A stretch of DNA of 64,000 nt from Pseudomonadota bacterium (GTDB lineage Bacteria; Desulfobacterota; Desulfovibrionia; Desulfovibrionales; Desulfovibrionaceae): the NCBI GenBank assembly GCA_023399375.1, contig JAEWPX010000007.1, forward strand, positions 21,294 through 85,293, written 5' to 3'. The translations under genes and the position numbers were made by a program. Of the stretch, positions 23,089 to 30,209 are shown in pieces. The notes under the pieces were generated by a model. It was not told where the DNA came from, did not search any database, and saw nothing but the letters and a program-made list of their open reading frames with translations. Each line of letters begins with the position of its first letter. Position 1 is the stretch's first letter.

Positions 23089-23811
23089 TTATTTCCCAGT
23101 GATATCCGCCCAGGCCCAAACACAACGCCCAATAATAGCCTTTGATATTTCTCCATCATAGTCTCTATTGAGACTGAAAGTGTCGGCTGGGTTCTCCGCC
23201 GCGTTTTCACTGTAAAAAGTAATCAGTAAGTCATGGTCAACAGGTTTTGTAGCAACTCGCTTGACCATAGCCCCTCCTTCTTGTCCTGGCTCACGGACTA
23301 GAAAAATTCCGCCAGGTTTCCCGGGATCGCAATCATCACGATCCACGAGGACGATATCTCCCGGACGCAGCAGAGGGACCATCGAAGTACTACCTTTCTC
23401 GATCTCAACTGCTAACAGATTGTGCTTGAAACGCACCGCATGTTGATGACGATAGACGAGAATCCAACTCTTGATTTCATCCTTTGCCATGACCCCAGGC
23501 CCGGCCCCGGCCTCACCGACCAACGGCACGGCAAAATAACTTTCGGATGGCGGCAGGGGCTGTCCATTCCCCGCCGGGACAACCTTGGCATCTACCCAAC
23601 AAACATCTCTCGTCAGTTGCTGGCGCTCGTCGGGCCATGTGACTCTTGCCCCAACAGCTTCAAGCATTGCTGCCACAGATTTTATCCCGACATTCATGCC
23701 CTTATAAAAATTCCTGACCTGATCGTGGCTAATTTTGGCCTTTTCGCCAAAGGCCTTCATGTTTGGCTCTCTGGCTTGGAGTCCTGCCAAAATATCATCA
23801 TAAATTCCCAT
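23089..23811 (-). CDS. S24-type phage repressor (CI/LexA-like)
   Basis: 240 residues from ATG 23811. The N-terminal region (residues 1-55) is an HTH domain (NMKAFGEKAKISHDQVRNFYKGMNV). The C-terminal half is an S24 peptidase: a likely self-cleavage Ala-Gly at residues 101-102 (GEAGAG), catalytic Ser143 in STSMVPLLRPGD and Lys184 in AMVKRVATK. Such repressors keep the prophage silent and cleave themselves upon RecA activation. TACGAA/TTCGTA palindromes at PL and PR are the obvious operators. It reads leftward, away from the Cro-like gene, and its transcript probably continues into the small membrane genes. Confidence 0.93.
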   Translation of the reverse strand: MGIYDDILAGLQAREPNMKAFGEKAKISHDQVRNFYKGMNVGIKSVAAMLEAVGARVTWPDERQQLTRDVCWVDAKVVPAGNGQPLPPSESYFAVPLVGEAGAGPGVMAKDEIKSWILVYRHQHAVRFKHNLLAVEIEKGSTSMVPLLRPGDIVLVDRDDCDPGKPGGIFLVREPGQEGGAMVKRVATKPVDHDLLITFYSENAAENPADTFSLNRDYDGEISKAIIGRCVWAWADITGK

Positions 23812-23846
23812 TTTTTTCACATACTGATTACTGTTAAGAACTGCAT

Positions 23847-23862
23847 CATGATTATCTTCGTA
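23847..23862. promoter_or_regulatory. Degenerate operator OR2
   Basis: CATGATTATCTTCGTA matches the consensus operator at 12 of 16 positions with one intact half-site (TTCGTA, 23857-23862). It lies 31 bp from OR1, mirroring the 32-bp OL1-OL2 spacing. Confidence 0.5.
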
Positions 23863-23869
23863 GGTGTCA

Positions 23870-23897
23870 TTGACTTCTACGAATATTTTCGTAATAT
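23870..23897 (+). promoter_or_regulatory. PR promoter of prophage 1
   Basis: TTGACT (23870-23875) and TAATAT (23892-23897) are 16 bp apart, with the operator at 23878-23893 in the spacer. The -35 and spacer are identical to PL. The start site would fall at about 23903-23905, the first base of the Cro-like start codon. Confidence 0.75.
23878..23893. promoter_or_regulatory. Operator OR1
   Basis: TACGAATATTTTCGTA is the inverse of the OL1 sequence. It overlaps the PR spacer and the first bases of the -10, so bound repressor would block PR directly. Confidence 0.75.
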
Positions 23898-23904
23898 GGT
23901 CTTC

Positions 23905-24159
23905 ATGAACACCATCGAGCGCTTGAACCGGCATATGGGCTCCCGGGGTTTCCCTGCCAAGATCGCCCGGTTGTCCGGGTTGAGTCGGGACACCGTGGTG
24001 AACATCGCCAAGGGTATCACCAGGAATCCCGGGTTTGAGACCTTGAAAACCATCGATAGGGCCCTCGACCAATACGAATCCGAAGGACTCTACGGCGACC
24101 GCCGGCCGGGGGCCGATCCGGCGGGGGGCGAGAACCATCAACCCGAGCAGGCGGCCTAG
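23905..24159 (+). CDS. Cro-like regulator, apparently leaderless
   Basis: 84 residues from ATG 23905; an in-frame ATG at 23896 lies inside the -10 box and cannot be used from PR. An HTH domain spans residues ~16-55 (FPAKIARLSGLSRDTVVNIAKGITRNPGFETLKTID). The C-terminal 25 residues are Gly/Pro-rich. It is the first gene rightward from PR, facing the S24 repressor, as Cro is in lambdoid phages. It probably binds the same palindromes. The predicted transcription start coincides with the ATG, so no Shine-Dalgarno is available. Confidence 0.75.
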   Translation: MNTIERLNRHMGSRGFPAKIARLSGLSRDTVVNIAKGITRNPGFETLKTIDRALDQYESEGLYGDRRPGADPAGGENHQPEQAA

Positions 24160-24177
24160 GCCGCCGAGGAGAAAGCC

Positions 24178-24411
24178 ATGTGCAACGACACCAATGCCGT
24201 CACCATCCCCGAGGAGAACATGAAGCCCGAGCCCTGGTACGCGCCGCTGAGCAGAATTCAGTGCGCCAATTCTTGCACCGATGACTTGCGCGAACGACTC
24301 ATTCTTCTCGGGATGCTCGGGCTGACAAAAGAAAAGGCCCTGTTCATGGTCTTTCCGACTATGAATCGGGCCTTGATGACAGCAAAAGAGCTTCTCGAAT
24401 CTACCGACTAA
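24178..24411 (+). CDS. Small phage early protein
   Basis: 77 residues, ATG preceded by GAGGAG. Helical (TDDLRERLILLGMLGLTKEKALFM, TMNRALMTAKELLES). It lies directly after the Cro-like gene in the PR operon, the place of a CII-like gene, but no DNA-binding motif is evident. Not recognised. Confidence 0.55.
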   Translation: MCNDTNAVTIPEENMKPEPWYAPLSRIQCANSCTDDLRERLILLGMLGLTKEKALFMVFPTMNRALMTAKELLESTD

Positions 24412-24592
24412 GACCAAGAGACAGTGCGATCTTTCCCAGCAAGACATGGTTCTCGATAGCAAGTGCTGCGCCATGCAAAAGAATACACGTCTGTTCATTA
24501 TTGAATTTGCAGGACTGAATAGGGCAATCGACGCCACGTCCACCGACAAGCTCAGCACTTGTCTCGGGATGAAGCGGGCAGGTCTTAACCAT
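24401..24592 (-). CDS. Small cysteine-containing protein, opposite strand
   Basis: 63 residues; GAGAGGAGAG lies upstream of the ATG at 24592. The N-terminal half contains CPLHPETS..., CPIQSC and a later Cys, an arrangement that could bind a metal. It is convergent with the preceding gene and overlaps its stop by 11 bp. Function unknown. Confidence 0.45.
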   Translation of the reverse strand: MVKTCPLHPETSAELVGGRGVDCPIQSCKFNNEQTCILLHGAALAIENHVLLGKIALSLGLSR

Positions 24593-24664
24593 TTCGTCTC
24601 TCCTCTCGGTTTGGGTTTGGGTCGCGCTAATTCAATACCGAGGGGAGGGGCGGAAATAAAGGGT

Positions 24665-24889
24665 TCAGCCATGCGCATCTCCGCAATCCCCGACCGGGAG
24701 CGCCAGACGGTACATGATGCCGCCCTCCCAACGCTCCAGGGCCATGCGCTCGGCCTCGGCGGCGAGGTCGGCATAGGTCGCGCCATGCGGCAGCCGAAAC
24801 CGCGCACAGCGGCCAGCCAGGGACAACACGGGCAACGTCACCAGCAAACCGTCCGCGTCCGCCGCGACGCGGACCTGTAAGTCTTCCAC
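24665..24889 (-). CDS. Small hypothetical protein, opposite strand
   Basis: A GTG at 24889 has GGGAGG 4 nt upstream and gives 74 residues (VEDLQVRVAADADGLLVTL..., YADLAAEAERMALERWEGG). It diverges from the rightward gene at 24900, with the two Shine-Dalgarno regions overlapping. The amino-acid composition is protein-like, but no family is recognised. Confidence 0.45.
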   Translation of the reverse strand: MEDLQVRVAADADGLLVTLPVLSLAGRCARFRLPHGATYADLAAEAERMALERWEGGIMYRLALPVGDCGDAHG

Positions 24890-24899
24890 GGAGCCTCCC

Positions 24900-25172
24900 A
24901 TGTCATGGTTCAAGAAAAAAGCATCGCCATCGGAGCTCCCCGAGCCGGTCGCCCGGTTCGCCGGCAGGGCTGGCACCGAAAGCATCACGCTCAACGCTCT
25001 GGACGTGGATCTCGTGGAGCTGCTCGCCAGATTCGCCGCGGCGGAAGGCGTGCAGACGTCCATCTTTTGCAAAAAGTTGCTCCTCCAGGGACTCGGGGCA
25101 TACACCGCCGCGCGCGATGCCGGGGTATGGAAAGCGCTTAAGCTCATGGCCGAGCGGCGTGAAACTTTCTGA
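24900..25172 (+). CDS. Phage early protein, helical
   Basis: 90 residues, ATG preceded by GGAG at about 24890. The N-terminus is basic (MSWFKKKASP); the rest is helical, with a segment (SITLNALDVDLVELLARFAAAEGVQTSIFCKKLLLQGLGAY) that resembles ribbon-helix-helix style regulators of phage or plasmid origin. Function not established. Confidence 0.55.
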   Translation: MSWFKKKASPSELPEPVARFAGRAGTESITLNALDVDLVELLARFAAAEGVQTSIFCKKLLLQGLGAYTAARDAGVWKALKLMAERRETF

Positions 25173-25187
25173 ATTTCCTGAAATTCC

Positions 25188-25364
25188 ATGTACGCGCCAA
25201 TAATTCCCAAAATCTGTCCCTACTGCATGGAGACATTCCAGCCCAAGCACCGGAAGCAGGTGAATTGCGGGAAACGCCGCTGCCGCACCAAACACATGCA
25301 CAACGTCGTGGCCGGCAGAGCAAAACGGGTCCGCTTCGATATTAAGGAAAGGGCCGCGGCATGA
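25188..25364 (+). CDS. Small zinc-finger-like protein
   Basis: 58 residues: it starts MYAPIIPKICPYCMETF and contains CPYC at residues 10-13 and C27..C32 (CGKRRC), a likely four-Cys zinc ribbon, followed by a very basic tail. The stop overlaps the next start as ATGA, a sign of coupled translation. It sits directly before the Cas4-like nuclease gene and is probably a nucleic-acid-binding partner; this is inference. Confidence 0.65.
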   Translation: MYAPIIPKICPYCMETFQPKHRKQVNCGKRRCRTKHMHNVVAGRAKRVRFDIKERAAA

Positions 25365-26098
25365 TCGACCTCAACAGCACGTCCGCCCTGGGCGACCGCA
25401 TCAACGACCGCATCGACGCGGCCATGGCCAGCGCCCATGCCGCCGAAGAGCCCCGGGATTACCTTGGTGCGTCTATCCTAGGGGATACCTGCGAGCGGGC
25501 CATCCAGTACCGGCACATGCGCGTGCCGGTGGACCCGGGAAAGGGTTTCCCGCCGCGTGTGCTGCGCTGCTTCGATCGGGGCCGATGGGCCGAAGACTAC
25601 GCGATCGCGCTCCTCAAACGGGCCGGGTTCGTGCTGCTTGAGCATGCCCCGGACACGGGGGGGCAATGGGCGTTCGAAGCCTTAGGCGGCCGGGTCAAAG
25701 GTCACGCCGACGGCGTGCTGGTCATGTGGCGCGGCGATGGGCCGGCGCTCATCCCCCTGCCGGCGGTATGGGAGTGCAAGTGCCTCAACAACAAGTCGTG
25801 GAGCAAATCCAAGCGCGACAAGCTCCTCGTCGCCCATCCCCGGTACTTCGGGCAGATGCAGCTCTACCTGGGTGAGATGCGCCTCGCTCATGGCCTGTTC
25901 ACGAGCCTGAACGCCGACACCATGGAGATGCACCACGAGCTCGTGGCCTATGAGCCCCAGGCGCACCAGGATCTGCTGGCCCGGGCCTCGCGCATCCTAC
26001 TCGCCTCGGATGCCGGCGAAATGCTGCCGCGTGGGCTGGCCGATCCGTCCCGGTACGAGTGCAAATACTGCGATTGGGCGGAGCGGTGTTGGACATGA
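25361..26098 (+). CDS. PD-(D/E)XK nuclease with Cas4/AddB-like Fe-S cysteines
   Basis: 245 residues. GHADGVLV supplies the catalytic Asp and WECKCL the E-x-K of the PD-(D/E)XK core. One Cys lies early (C44 in ILGDTCERAIQY) and three near the end (C234, C237, C243 in ECKYCDWAERC). This one-plus-three pattern is the 4Fe-4S staple of Cas4, AddB and Dna2-type nucleases. It probably is a phage DNA exonuclease working with the recombination ATPase. It is coupled to the zinc-finger peptide upstream and the primase-helicase downstream. No CRISPR genes are present. Confidence 0.83.
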   Translation: MIDLNSTSALGDRINDRIDAAMASAHAAEEPRDYLGASILGDTCERAIQYRHMRVPVDPGKGFPPRVLRCFDRGRWAEDYAIALLKRAGFVLLEHAPDTGGQWAFEALGGRVKGHADGVLVMWRGDGPALIPLPAVWECKCLNNKSWSKSKRDKLLVAHPRYFGQMQLYLGEMRLAHGLFTSLNADTMEMHHELVAYEPQAHQDLLARASRILLASDAGEMLPRGLADPSRYECKYCDWAERCWT

Positions 26099-26115
26099 CC
26101 GCCCCGGAGGAACCC

Positions 26116-28308
26116 ATGGCACAACCTCGTCGGGTGCTGGACTTCAACCAGTACGCGCGCCAGGACGAGCCCATGCCGCAGCAGGCGCGGCCGCAGCCCG
26201 TCTCCGCCACCGTCGAGGCGTTCCGCGACGCCATGGCGGCAGCAGGACTGGGGCGGCCGGAGATCGTGCCTGACGGCAGGCTCCATCGGTTCGACCTGCC
26301 CGGGGAGGCGCACGGCAAGCGATCCGGCTGGCTCGTGTTCTATCCCGACGGCATCCCCTCCGGAGCATTTGGCTCTTGGAAGCACGACTTCTCCGAAACG
26401 TGGTGCTCCAAGGCAAATTACGAGATGAGCCGCGAGGAGATCGCGGCGGTTCATGATTTCTGGCGGCGCGCCAAGGAAGCGGCCGCCACGCTCCGCGCCC
26501 AGGAGGCCCACGCCGCGGCCGACCGGGCGAAACAAATTTTCGATGCGGCTGCCGAGGCCACGGAACACCCCTACCTTGCGAGGAAAGGGGTCGCGGCCTT
26601 CGGCATCCGTATCGATCAACGCGGTGAGCTGCTCATCCCCATGTACAATAGCCGCGGCGAAGTGCGCGGGGTGCAGCGTATCATGCCCGACGGGCAAAAG
26701 CGGTTCCTGTCTGGACAAGCAAACTCCGGTCTTTTCCACGTCATCACGTCATCGTCGCCTGATGCGTCCAGGACGGTGTACGTGTGCGAGGGCTACGCGA
26801 CCGGGGCAAGCCTCCACATGGCAACCGGCGAGACCGTCATTGTCGCCTTCAACGCCAAGAATATCGAGCCGGCCGGGTTGGCCGCAAAGGAGGTGTTCCC
26901 CGCAGCGAAGATCATCATCGCGGCCGATAACGACAGGTGGACAGAGGTCAACGGCGTCCCGAAGAACGTCGGCATCGAAGCGGCACAACGCGCGGCCCCG
27001 GCTATCGGTGCGTCCGTGGTCTGGCCCGAGTTCCGCGACCTTTCGACGAAGCCGACCGACTTCAACGACCTGCACCGACTGGAAGGCCTGGACGCGATCC
27101 GGGCAACCGCCAGGGGGTACAGCGTCAACGTGCGTGAATGGAGCCTCTCCAGGCTCTCCGGCAAGAAAGCCCCTGTCCGTCAATGGTTGGTGCAGGACGT
27201 GCTCCCCCTCGGTTCGGCCATGATCCTGGCCGCACCCGGCGGCACGGGAAAGGGGATGCTGACCCTGGCCCTGGCCCTGGCCGTGGCCAAAGGGAAACAG
27301 CCCGGGATAGACCTCAACCGTTCGTCGCTTTTCTTCGGTCACGAAATCGTCAGCCATGGGCCCGTGGTCATGCTGGCGGCCGAAGACGACATGGACGAAG
27401 TGCATCGCCGAGCGGAAAGTATGGCCGGCGAATTCCCGGACAACCTCTACGTGATTTGCCTTCCAGATCTCGACAAGCCGGCGGCGCTCATCACGTCGGA
27501 GAGAGGCACGCTCCGGACAACCGAGTTCTGGACCGAGGTGTCCGATCAGATCAAGGCGATCCGGCCCGTCTACGTGGTTATCGACCCCATCTCCTGCTTC
27601 GTGCTCGCCGACCTCAACGACCGCAACGTCGGCGCGTTCGTCATGGGCTGCTTCACCTGCCTTGCGAGGCAAAGCGGCGCCACGGTCATTGGCGTCCACC
27701 ACATGAACAAGCTGCGCGACAAGATCCGGAACCTCGACGACGCCAGGAACGCCATCGCGGGAAGCGCCGGCTTCGTCGATCACGGCCGGGGAGCCTATGT
27801 CCTCTGGCCAGAAGAGGAACAGAAGGCCAAGACGCTCTGCAAGCACATGGGCGTGGAGTTCTCCAGGGGGCGCGTCGTGCGCGGCGGCCTGGCCAAGGCC
27901 AATTTCCCCGGAGACGTCGAAGAGAAAGTCTACGTCCGGAACGATATCGGTTTGCTCGTCGGTATGGATGACGAGGCGTATCGCATCAAGCGTCAGGAAG
28001 AGGAGCGGCTCTTGGCCCTCCTCATCGATGCCATCGCCAGTGCTGCCGTTCAGGGCCATCCCTTCCAGCACTTCGGGAAGCAGGGACTTTACGAAAAGCG
28101 CGAGCGCCTTCCCAAGAGCCTGCGCGACATCGGAAGGAACGCCCTGGAACGCCTCGGCCGTCTGCTCCTCGATGCGAAGAAGATCGACAAATACCGTCCG
28201 GCAAAGGGCGGTTCCGTCGAACAGTGGCTCGACGTCCCGGGCGGTCCTTTTGCGCTGGGTGTCGGAACCCTTGAGCTCGGAGAATTTGAAAATGTACCCG
28301 ATGCGTAA
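26116..28308 (+). CDS. TOPRIM primase / RepA-like helicase fusion
   Basis: I chose ATG 26116 because GGAGG sits 5 nt upstream; an ATG at 26095 overlapping the previous stop is also possible. 730 residues. Residues ~60-120 (SGWLVFYPDGIPSGAFGSWK) belong to the N-terminal primase region; residues ~220-275 form a TOPRIM domain (VYVCEGYATGASLHMATG, KIIIAADND). The second half is a RepA/AAA_25 ATPase: Walker A APGGTGKG near residue 374, VVMLAAEDD, VVIDPISCFVLAD and GVHHMNKL. It would prime and unwind DNA at the phage origin. It is the main replication gene of the prophage. Confidence 0.9.
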   Translation: MAQPRRVLDFNQYARQDEPMPQQARPQPVSATVEAFRDAMAAAGLGRPEIVPDGRLHRFDLPGEAHGKRSGWLVFYPDGIPSGAFGSWKHDFSETWCSKANYEMSREEIAAVHDFWRRAKEAAATLRAQEAHAAADRAKQIFDAAAEATEHPYLARKGVAAFGIRIDQRGELLIPMYNSRGEVRGVQRIMPDGQKRFLSGQANSGLFHVITSSSPDASRTVYVCEGYATGASLHMATGETVIVAFNAKNIEPAGLAAKEVFPAAKIIIAADNDRWTEVNGVPKNVGIEAAQRAAPAIGASVVWPEFRDLSTKPTDFNDLHRLEGLDAIRATARGYSVNVREWSLSRLSGKKAPVRQWLVQDVLPLGSAMILAAPGGTGKGMLTLALALAVAKGKQPGIDLNRSSLFFGHEIVSHGPVVMLAAEDDMDEVHRRAESMAGEFPDNLYVICLPDLDKPAALITSERGTLRTTEFWTEVSDQIKAIRPVYVVIDPISCFVLADLNDRNVGAFVMGCFTCLARQSGATVIGVHHMNKLRDKIRNLDDARNAIAGSAGFVDHGRGAYVLWPEEEQKAKTLCKHMGVEFSRGRVVRGGLAKANFPGDVEEKVYVRNDIGLLVGMDDEAYRIKRQEEERLLALLIDAIASAAVQGHPFQHFGKQGLYEKRERLPKSLRDIGRNALERLGRLLLDAKKIDKYRPAKGGSVEQWLDVPGGPFALGVGTLELGEFENVPDA

Positions 28309-28409
28309 CACTACAAGCGTCCCCGGTGTTATCGTCGTGCATTTCGGGGATGCCGGGGACGCAAGGCAAAATCTAGGTTTTATGCGGGCTAGCGGTCCCC
28401 GGGCGGGAG

Positions 28410-28446
28410 CCTCCCTATAAGAGCCTCTTAGGCTCTATAGGGGAGG
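28410..28446 (+). promoter_or_regulatory. Imperfect hairpin between the primase gene and rusA
   Basis: Arms 28410-28425 and 28431-28446 pair over about 16 bp with one bulge around a TCTTA loop. No T-run follows, so it is not an ordinary terminator; it may limit or protect the mRNA between the two genes. Confidence 0.5.
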
Positions 28447-28485
28447 CAGGCGAGTCGGATTTTCGGGGATGGAGAAAGAAGATAA

Positions 28486-28875
28486 ATGAGAGAAGAACAG
28501 TCCTATATCTCCTTGCGTCTTCCCTGGCCGCCGAGCACGAACAAGGCATGGCGGCGTTCCGGCAAGCACATGCACTTGGCGAAAGCCAGCGCCACCTATC
28601 GCTTGGCAGTCCGGTCGCTGGTGGTCGCGGCGAAGTTGCCCGGGTTGCCTATCCATGGCGCCCTGGAGATCACGGTGACGCTGTCGCCGCCGGACAATCG
28701 GCGTCGCGACGAAGACAACTTCGCCGGAAAGGCCCTCTTCGACGCCCTGACCAAGGCCGGCGTGTGGGGCGATGATTCGCAGATTCGGCGCAAGGTCGTC
28801 GAGTGGGGAGACGTGGTCAAGGGGGGCTGCGTCGTGGTCGAGATCGCGCCGCTTGGCCAAACGCGCCGCAGTTAA
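28486..28875 (+). CDS. rusA: RusA-family Holliday junction resolvase
   Basis: 129 residues. The start region ISLRLPWPPSTNKAWR is the RusA N-terminus, and LSPPDNRRRDEDNFAGKALFDALTKAGVWGDDSQI carries the conserved acidic residues (D70, D75, D77 and the DD near residue 96) that bind the catalytic metal. RusA dimers cut four-way junctions and debranch phage replication intermediates before packaging. Its position just before the late operon is usual for lambdoid-style phages. Confidence 0.92.
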   Translation: MREEQSYISLRLPWPPSTNKAWRRSGKHMHLAKASATYRLAVRSLVVAAKLPGLPIHGALEITVTLSPPDNRRRDEDNFAGKALFDALTKAGVWGDDSQIRRKVVEWGDVVKGGCVVVEIAPLGQTRRS

Positions 28876-28893
28876 AATAACGGGGAGGAAACG

Positions 28894-29094
28894 GTGTCAG
28901 AGCTGCTTATCAAAGGGGCCGAAGCCATCGCCAAGGCCATCGGGGAAAGCCGGAACTCCATTCCCGAACTCGTGGAGCGCGAGGGGCTTCCGGCTTGGAG
29001 GACGGATGGGCGTGGTCCCTGGAAGGCTCGGCCGGCGTCTCTGGATCGCTGGCTCGAGGGCCAAGAACGTCGGCATAGAAAACCCTGTCAATAG
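28894..29094 (+). CDS. Small HTH protein before the late operon
   Basis: A GTG start at 28894 follows GGGGAGG; 66 residues. GAEAIAKAIGESRNSIPELVEREGLPAWRTDGRGPWKARPASLDRWLEG is a MerR/excisionase-like winged HTH in the HTH_17 style. It is the last gene before the late operon and lies next to paired direct repeats at 29095-29126. It may be a late-gene activator or assist packaging; both are inferred from position. Confidence 0.65.
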   Translation: MSELLIKGAEAIAKAIGESRNSIPELVEREGLPAWRTDGRGPWKARPASLDRWLEGQERRHRKPCQ

Positions 29095-29126
29095 GCAAAA
29101 ACTGCTTTTTCCGGCGCAAAAACTGC
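29095..29126 (+). repeat. Two 11-bp direct repeats upstream of the late operon
   Basis: GCAAAAACTGC occurs at 29095-29105 and 29116-29126, 21 bp apart (two helical turns). They lie right after the small HTH gene and about 80 bp before the first late gene, a suitable place for an activator site. Confidence 0.55.
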
Positions 29127-29202
29127 CCAATTCTGCATCCGCCCAATACGTGGGGTTAGCCTCAGCCCATCACCCCGGCCCGCGCCGGGACAGGGGGCCG
29201 AG

Positions 29203-29607
29203 ATGAGACAGCAGCCGCGAGGGATTCGCAATAACAACCCCGGGAACATCCGCCACTCCTCCACGAAATGGGTCGGTGAGGTCAAAGGCTCTGACCCGTC
29301 GTTTAAGACGTTCTCCAGCCCCGCTTTCGGCATCAGGGCCATGGCCAAGCTGCTCGGCAACTACCAGCGGTTCTACGGCCTGACCACAATCCGCAAGATG
29401 ATTTCCCGCTGGGCACCTCCCAGCGAAAACGACACCGCCTCCTATATCGCCCACGTGGTCAAGGGTTCCGGCATCGGCCCCGACGACGAGGTCACACTGG
29501 ACGATATCCCCCGGATTGTCCCGCCCATGATCGCCATGGAGAACGGACAGCAGCCTTACGGCACCGATGTGATTGCCAAGGGATGCAGGCTCGCGAGGGT
29601 CGAGTGA
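29203..29607 (+). CDS. Putative phage endolysin / P5-like peptidoglycan hydrolase
   Basis: 134 residues. The start RGIRNNNPGNIRHSSTKWVGEV and the later FGIRAMAKLLGNYQRFYGLTTIRKMISRWAPPSENDTASYI are typical of the family often annotated as structural protein P5 or lysozyme-like protein, found in lysis cassettes and as virion hydrolases. It has no signal peptide. It is the first late gene and is followed by a holin-type protein, so an endolysin role is likely. The exact bond cut is not evident. Confidence 0.7.
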   Translation: MRQQPRGIRNNNPGNIRHSSTKWVGEVKGSDPSFKTFSSPAFGIRAMAKLLGNYQRFYGLTTIRKMISRWAPPSENDTASYIAHVVKGSGIGPDDEVTLDDIPRIVPPMIAMENGQQPYGTDVIAKGCRLARVE

Positions 29608-29735
29608 TGCGCGCCTGGCTCCAGCACCACCTCAACGCGCAGCACGTCCACTGCCGCCTCTACGCTCTCGCTGACCGCATCGCGATCCTGTGGGAGCGCG
29701 TTGTCCATCCGCTGCTCTACCGGGAGCGTGTGTGA
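29607..29735 (+). CDS. Small lysis-cassette protein
   Basis: 42 residues (MRAWLQHHLNAQHVHCRLYA..., IAILWERVVHPLLYR). It overlaps the preceding stop and the next start by 1 bp each, indicating tight translational coupling within the lysis cassette. Amphipathic and basic, with no clear membrane span. Function unknown. Confidence 0.6.
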   Translation: MRAWLQHHLNAQHVHCRLYALADRIAILWERVVHPLLYRERV

Positions 29736-29941
29736 TGGGCTGGCGTAAGCTCATCATCGGCGGCATCGCCGTCCTGGCCCTCGCCGCCTCCAATTTCCTC
29801 GGCCTCTCGGCCACGGCCATGGAGTGTCTGACCGCCGTCGCGCTGGTCGGCATCGGCTCCCAGGCCGTCGTGGATTCCATCATCGCCTACCTCACGGGCC
29901 GCAAGCCCGCCCCTGACACGCAGGAGACGCCCGATGCGTAA
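29735..29941 (+). CDS. Putative holin-type membrane protein
   Basis: 68 residues. Two hydrophobic stretches (KLIIGGIAVLALAASNFLGL and TAMECLTAVALVGIGSQAVVDSIIAYL) with a polar C-terminus (GRKPAPDTQETPDA). Size, topology and position after a candidate endolysin suggest a holin that lets the hydrolase cross the inner membrane. There is no family signature strong enough to be certain. Confidence 0.55.
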   Translation: MGWRKLIIGGIAVLALAASNFLGLSATAMECLTAVALVGIGSQAVVDSIIAYLTGRKPAPDTQETPDA

Positions 29942-30206
29942 ATTTCTCTTCGCCCTGCTCCTCGTCGCCGCCATGACCCCCGCCTGCGCCCGTCTCGGGG
30001 CCGGTCCATCCTCCACCGGCTCCGGAACGGGTATTTCGGCGTCTGACGCCCTGACACAGGCCCAAGGCGCGGCTACGGCCATCGCCACGTTGTCGCAGAC
30101 GTCACCCATGGATGACGCGACCAAGACGCAGGTCGGGGACTGGTCGGCGTGGCTCAATTTTGCGCTCAAATCCGCCGGCATCATTGCGAAGGCGACGGGG
30201 TTGTAG
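29934..30206 (+). CDS. Putative lipoprotein of the lysis cassette
   Basis: 90 residues. The N-terminus MRKFLFALLLVAAMTPAC is a lipoprotein signal peptide with Cys18 as the lipidation site. The mature part is Ser/Thr/Gly-rich then helical (ASDALTQAQGAATAIATL). An outer-membrane lipoprotein here could act like Rz1 of a spanin, but no Rz-type partner is sure; the gene at 30586-30885 is a candidate. Confidence 0.6.
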   Translation: MRKFLFALLLVAAMTPACARLGAGPSSTGSGTGISASDALTQAQGAATAIATLSQTSPMDDATKTQVGDWSAWLNFALKSAGIIAKATGL

Positions 30207-30209
30207 GGC

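Noticed and set aside
28301..28420. 39-codon frame overlapping the primase 3' end
   Set aside because: No Shine-Dalgarno, and the sequence has no protein-like pattern beyond the overlap.
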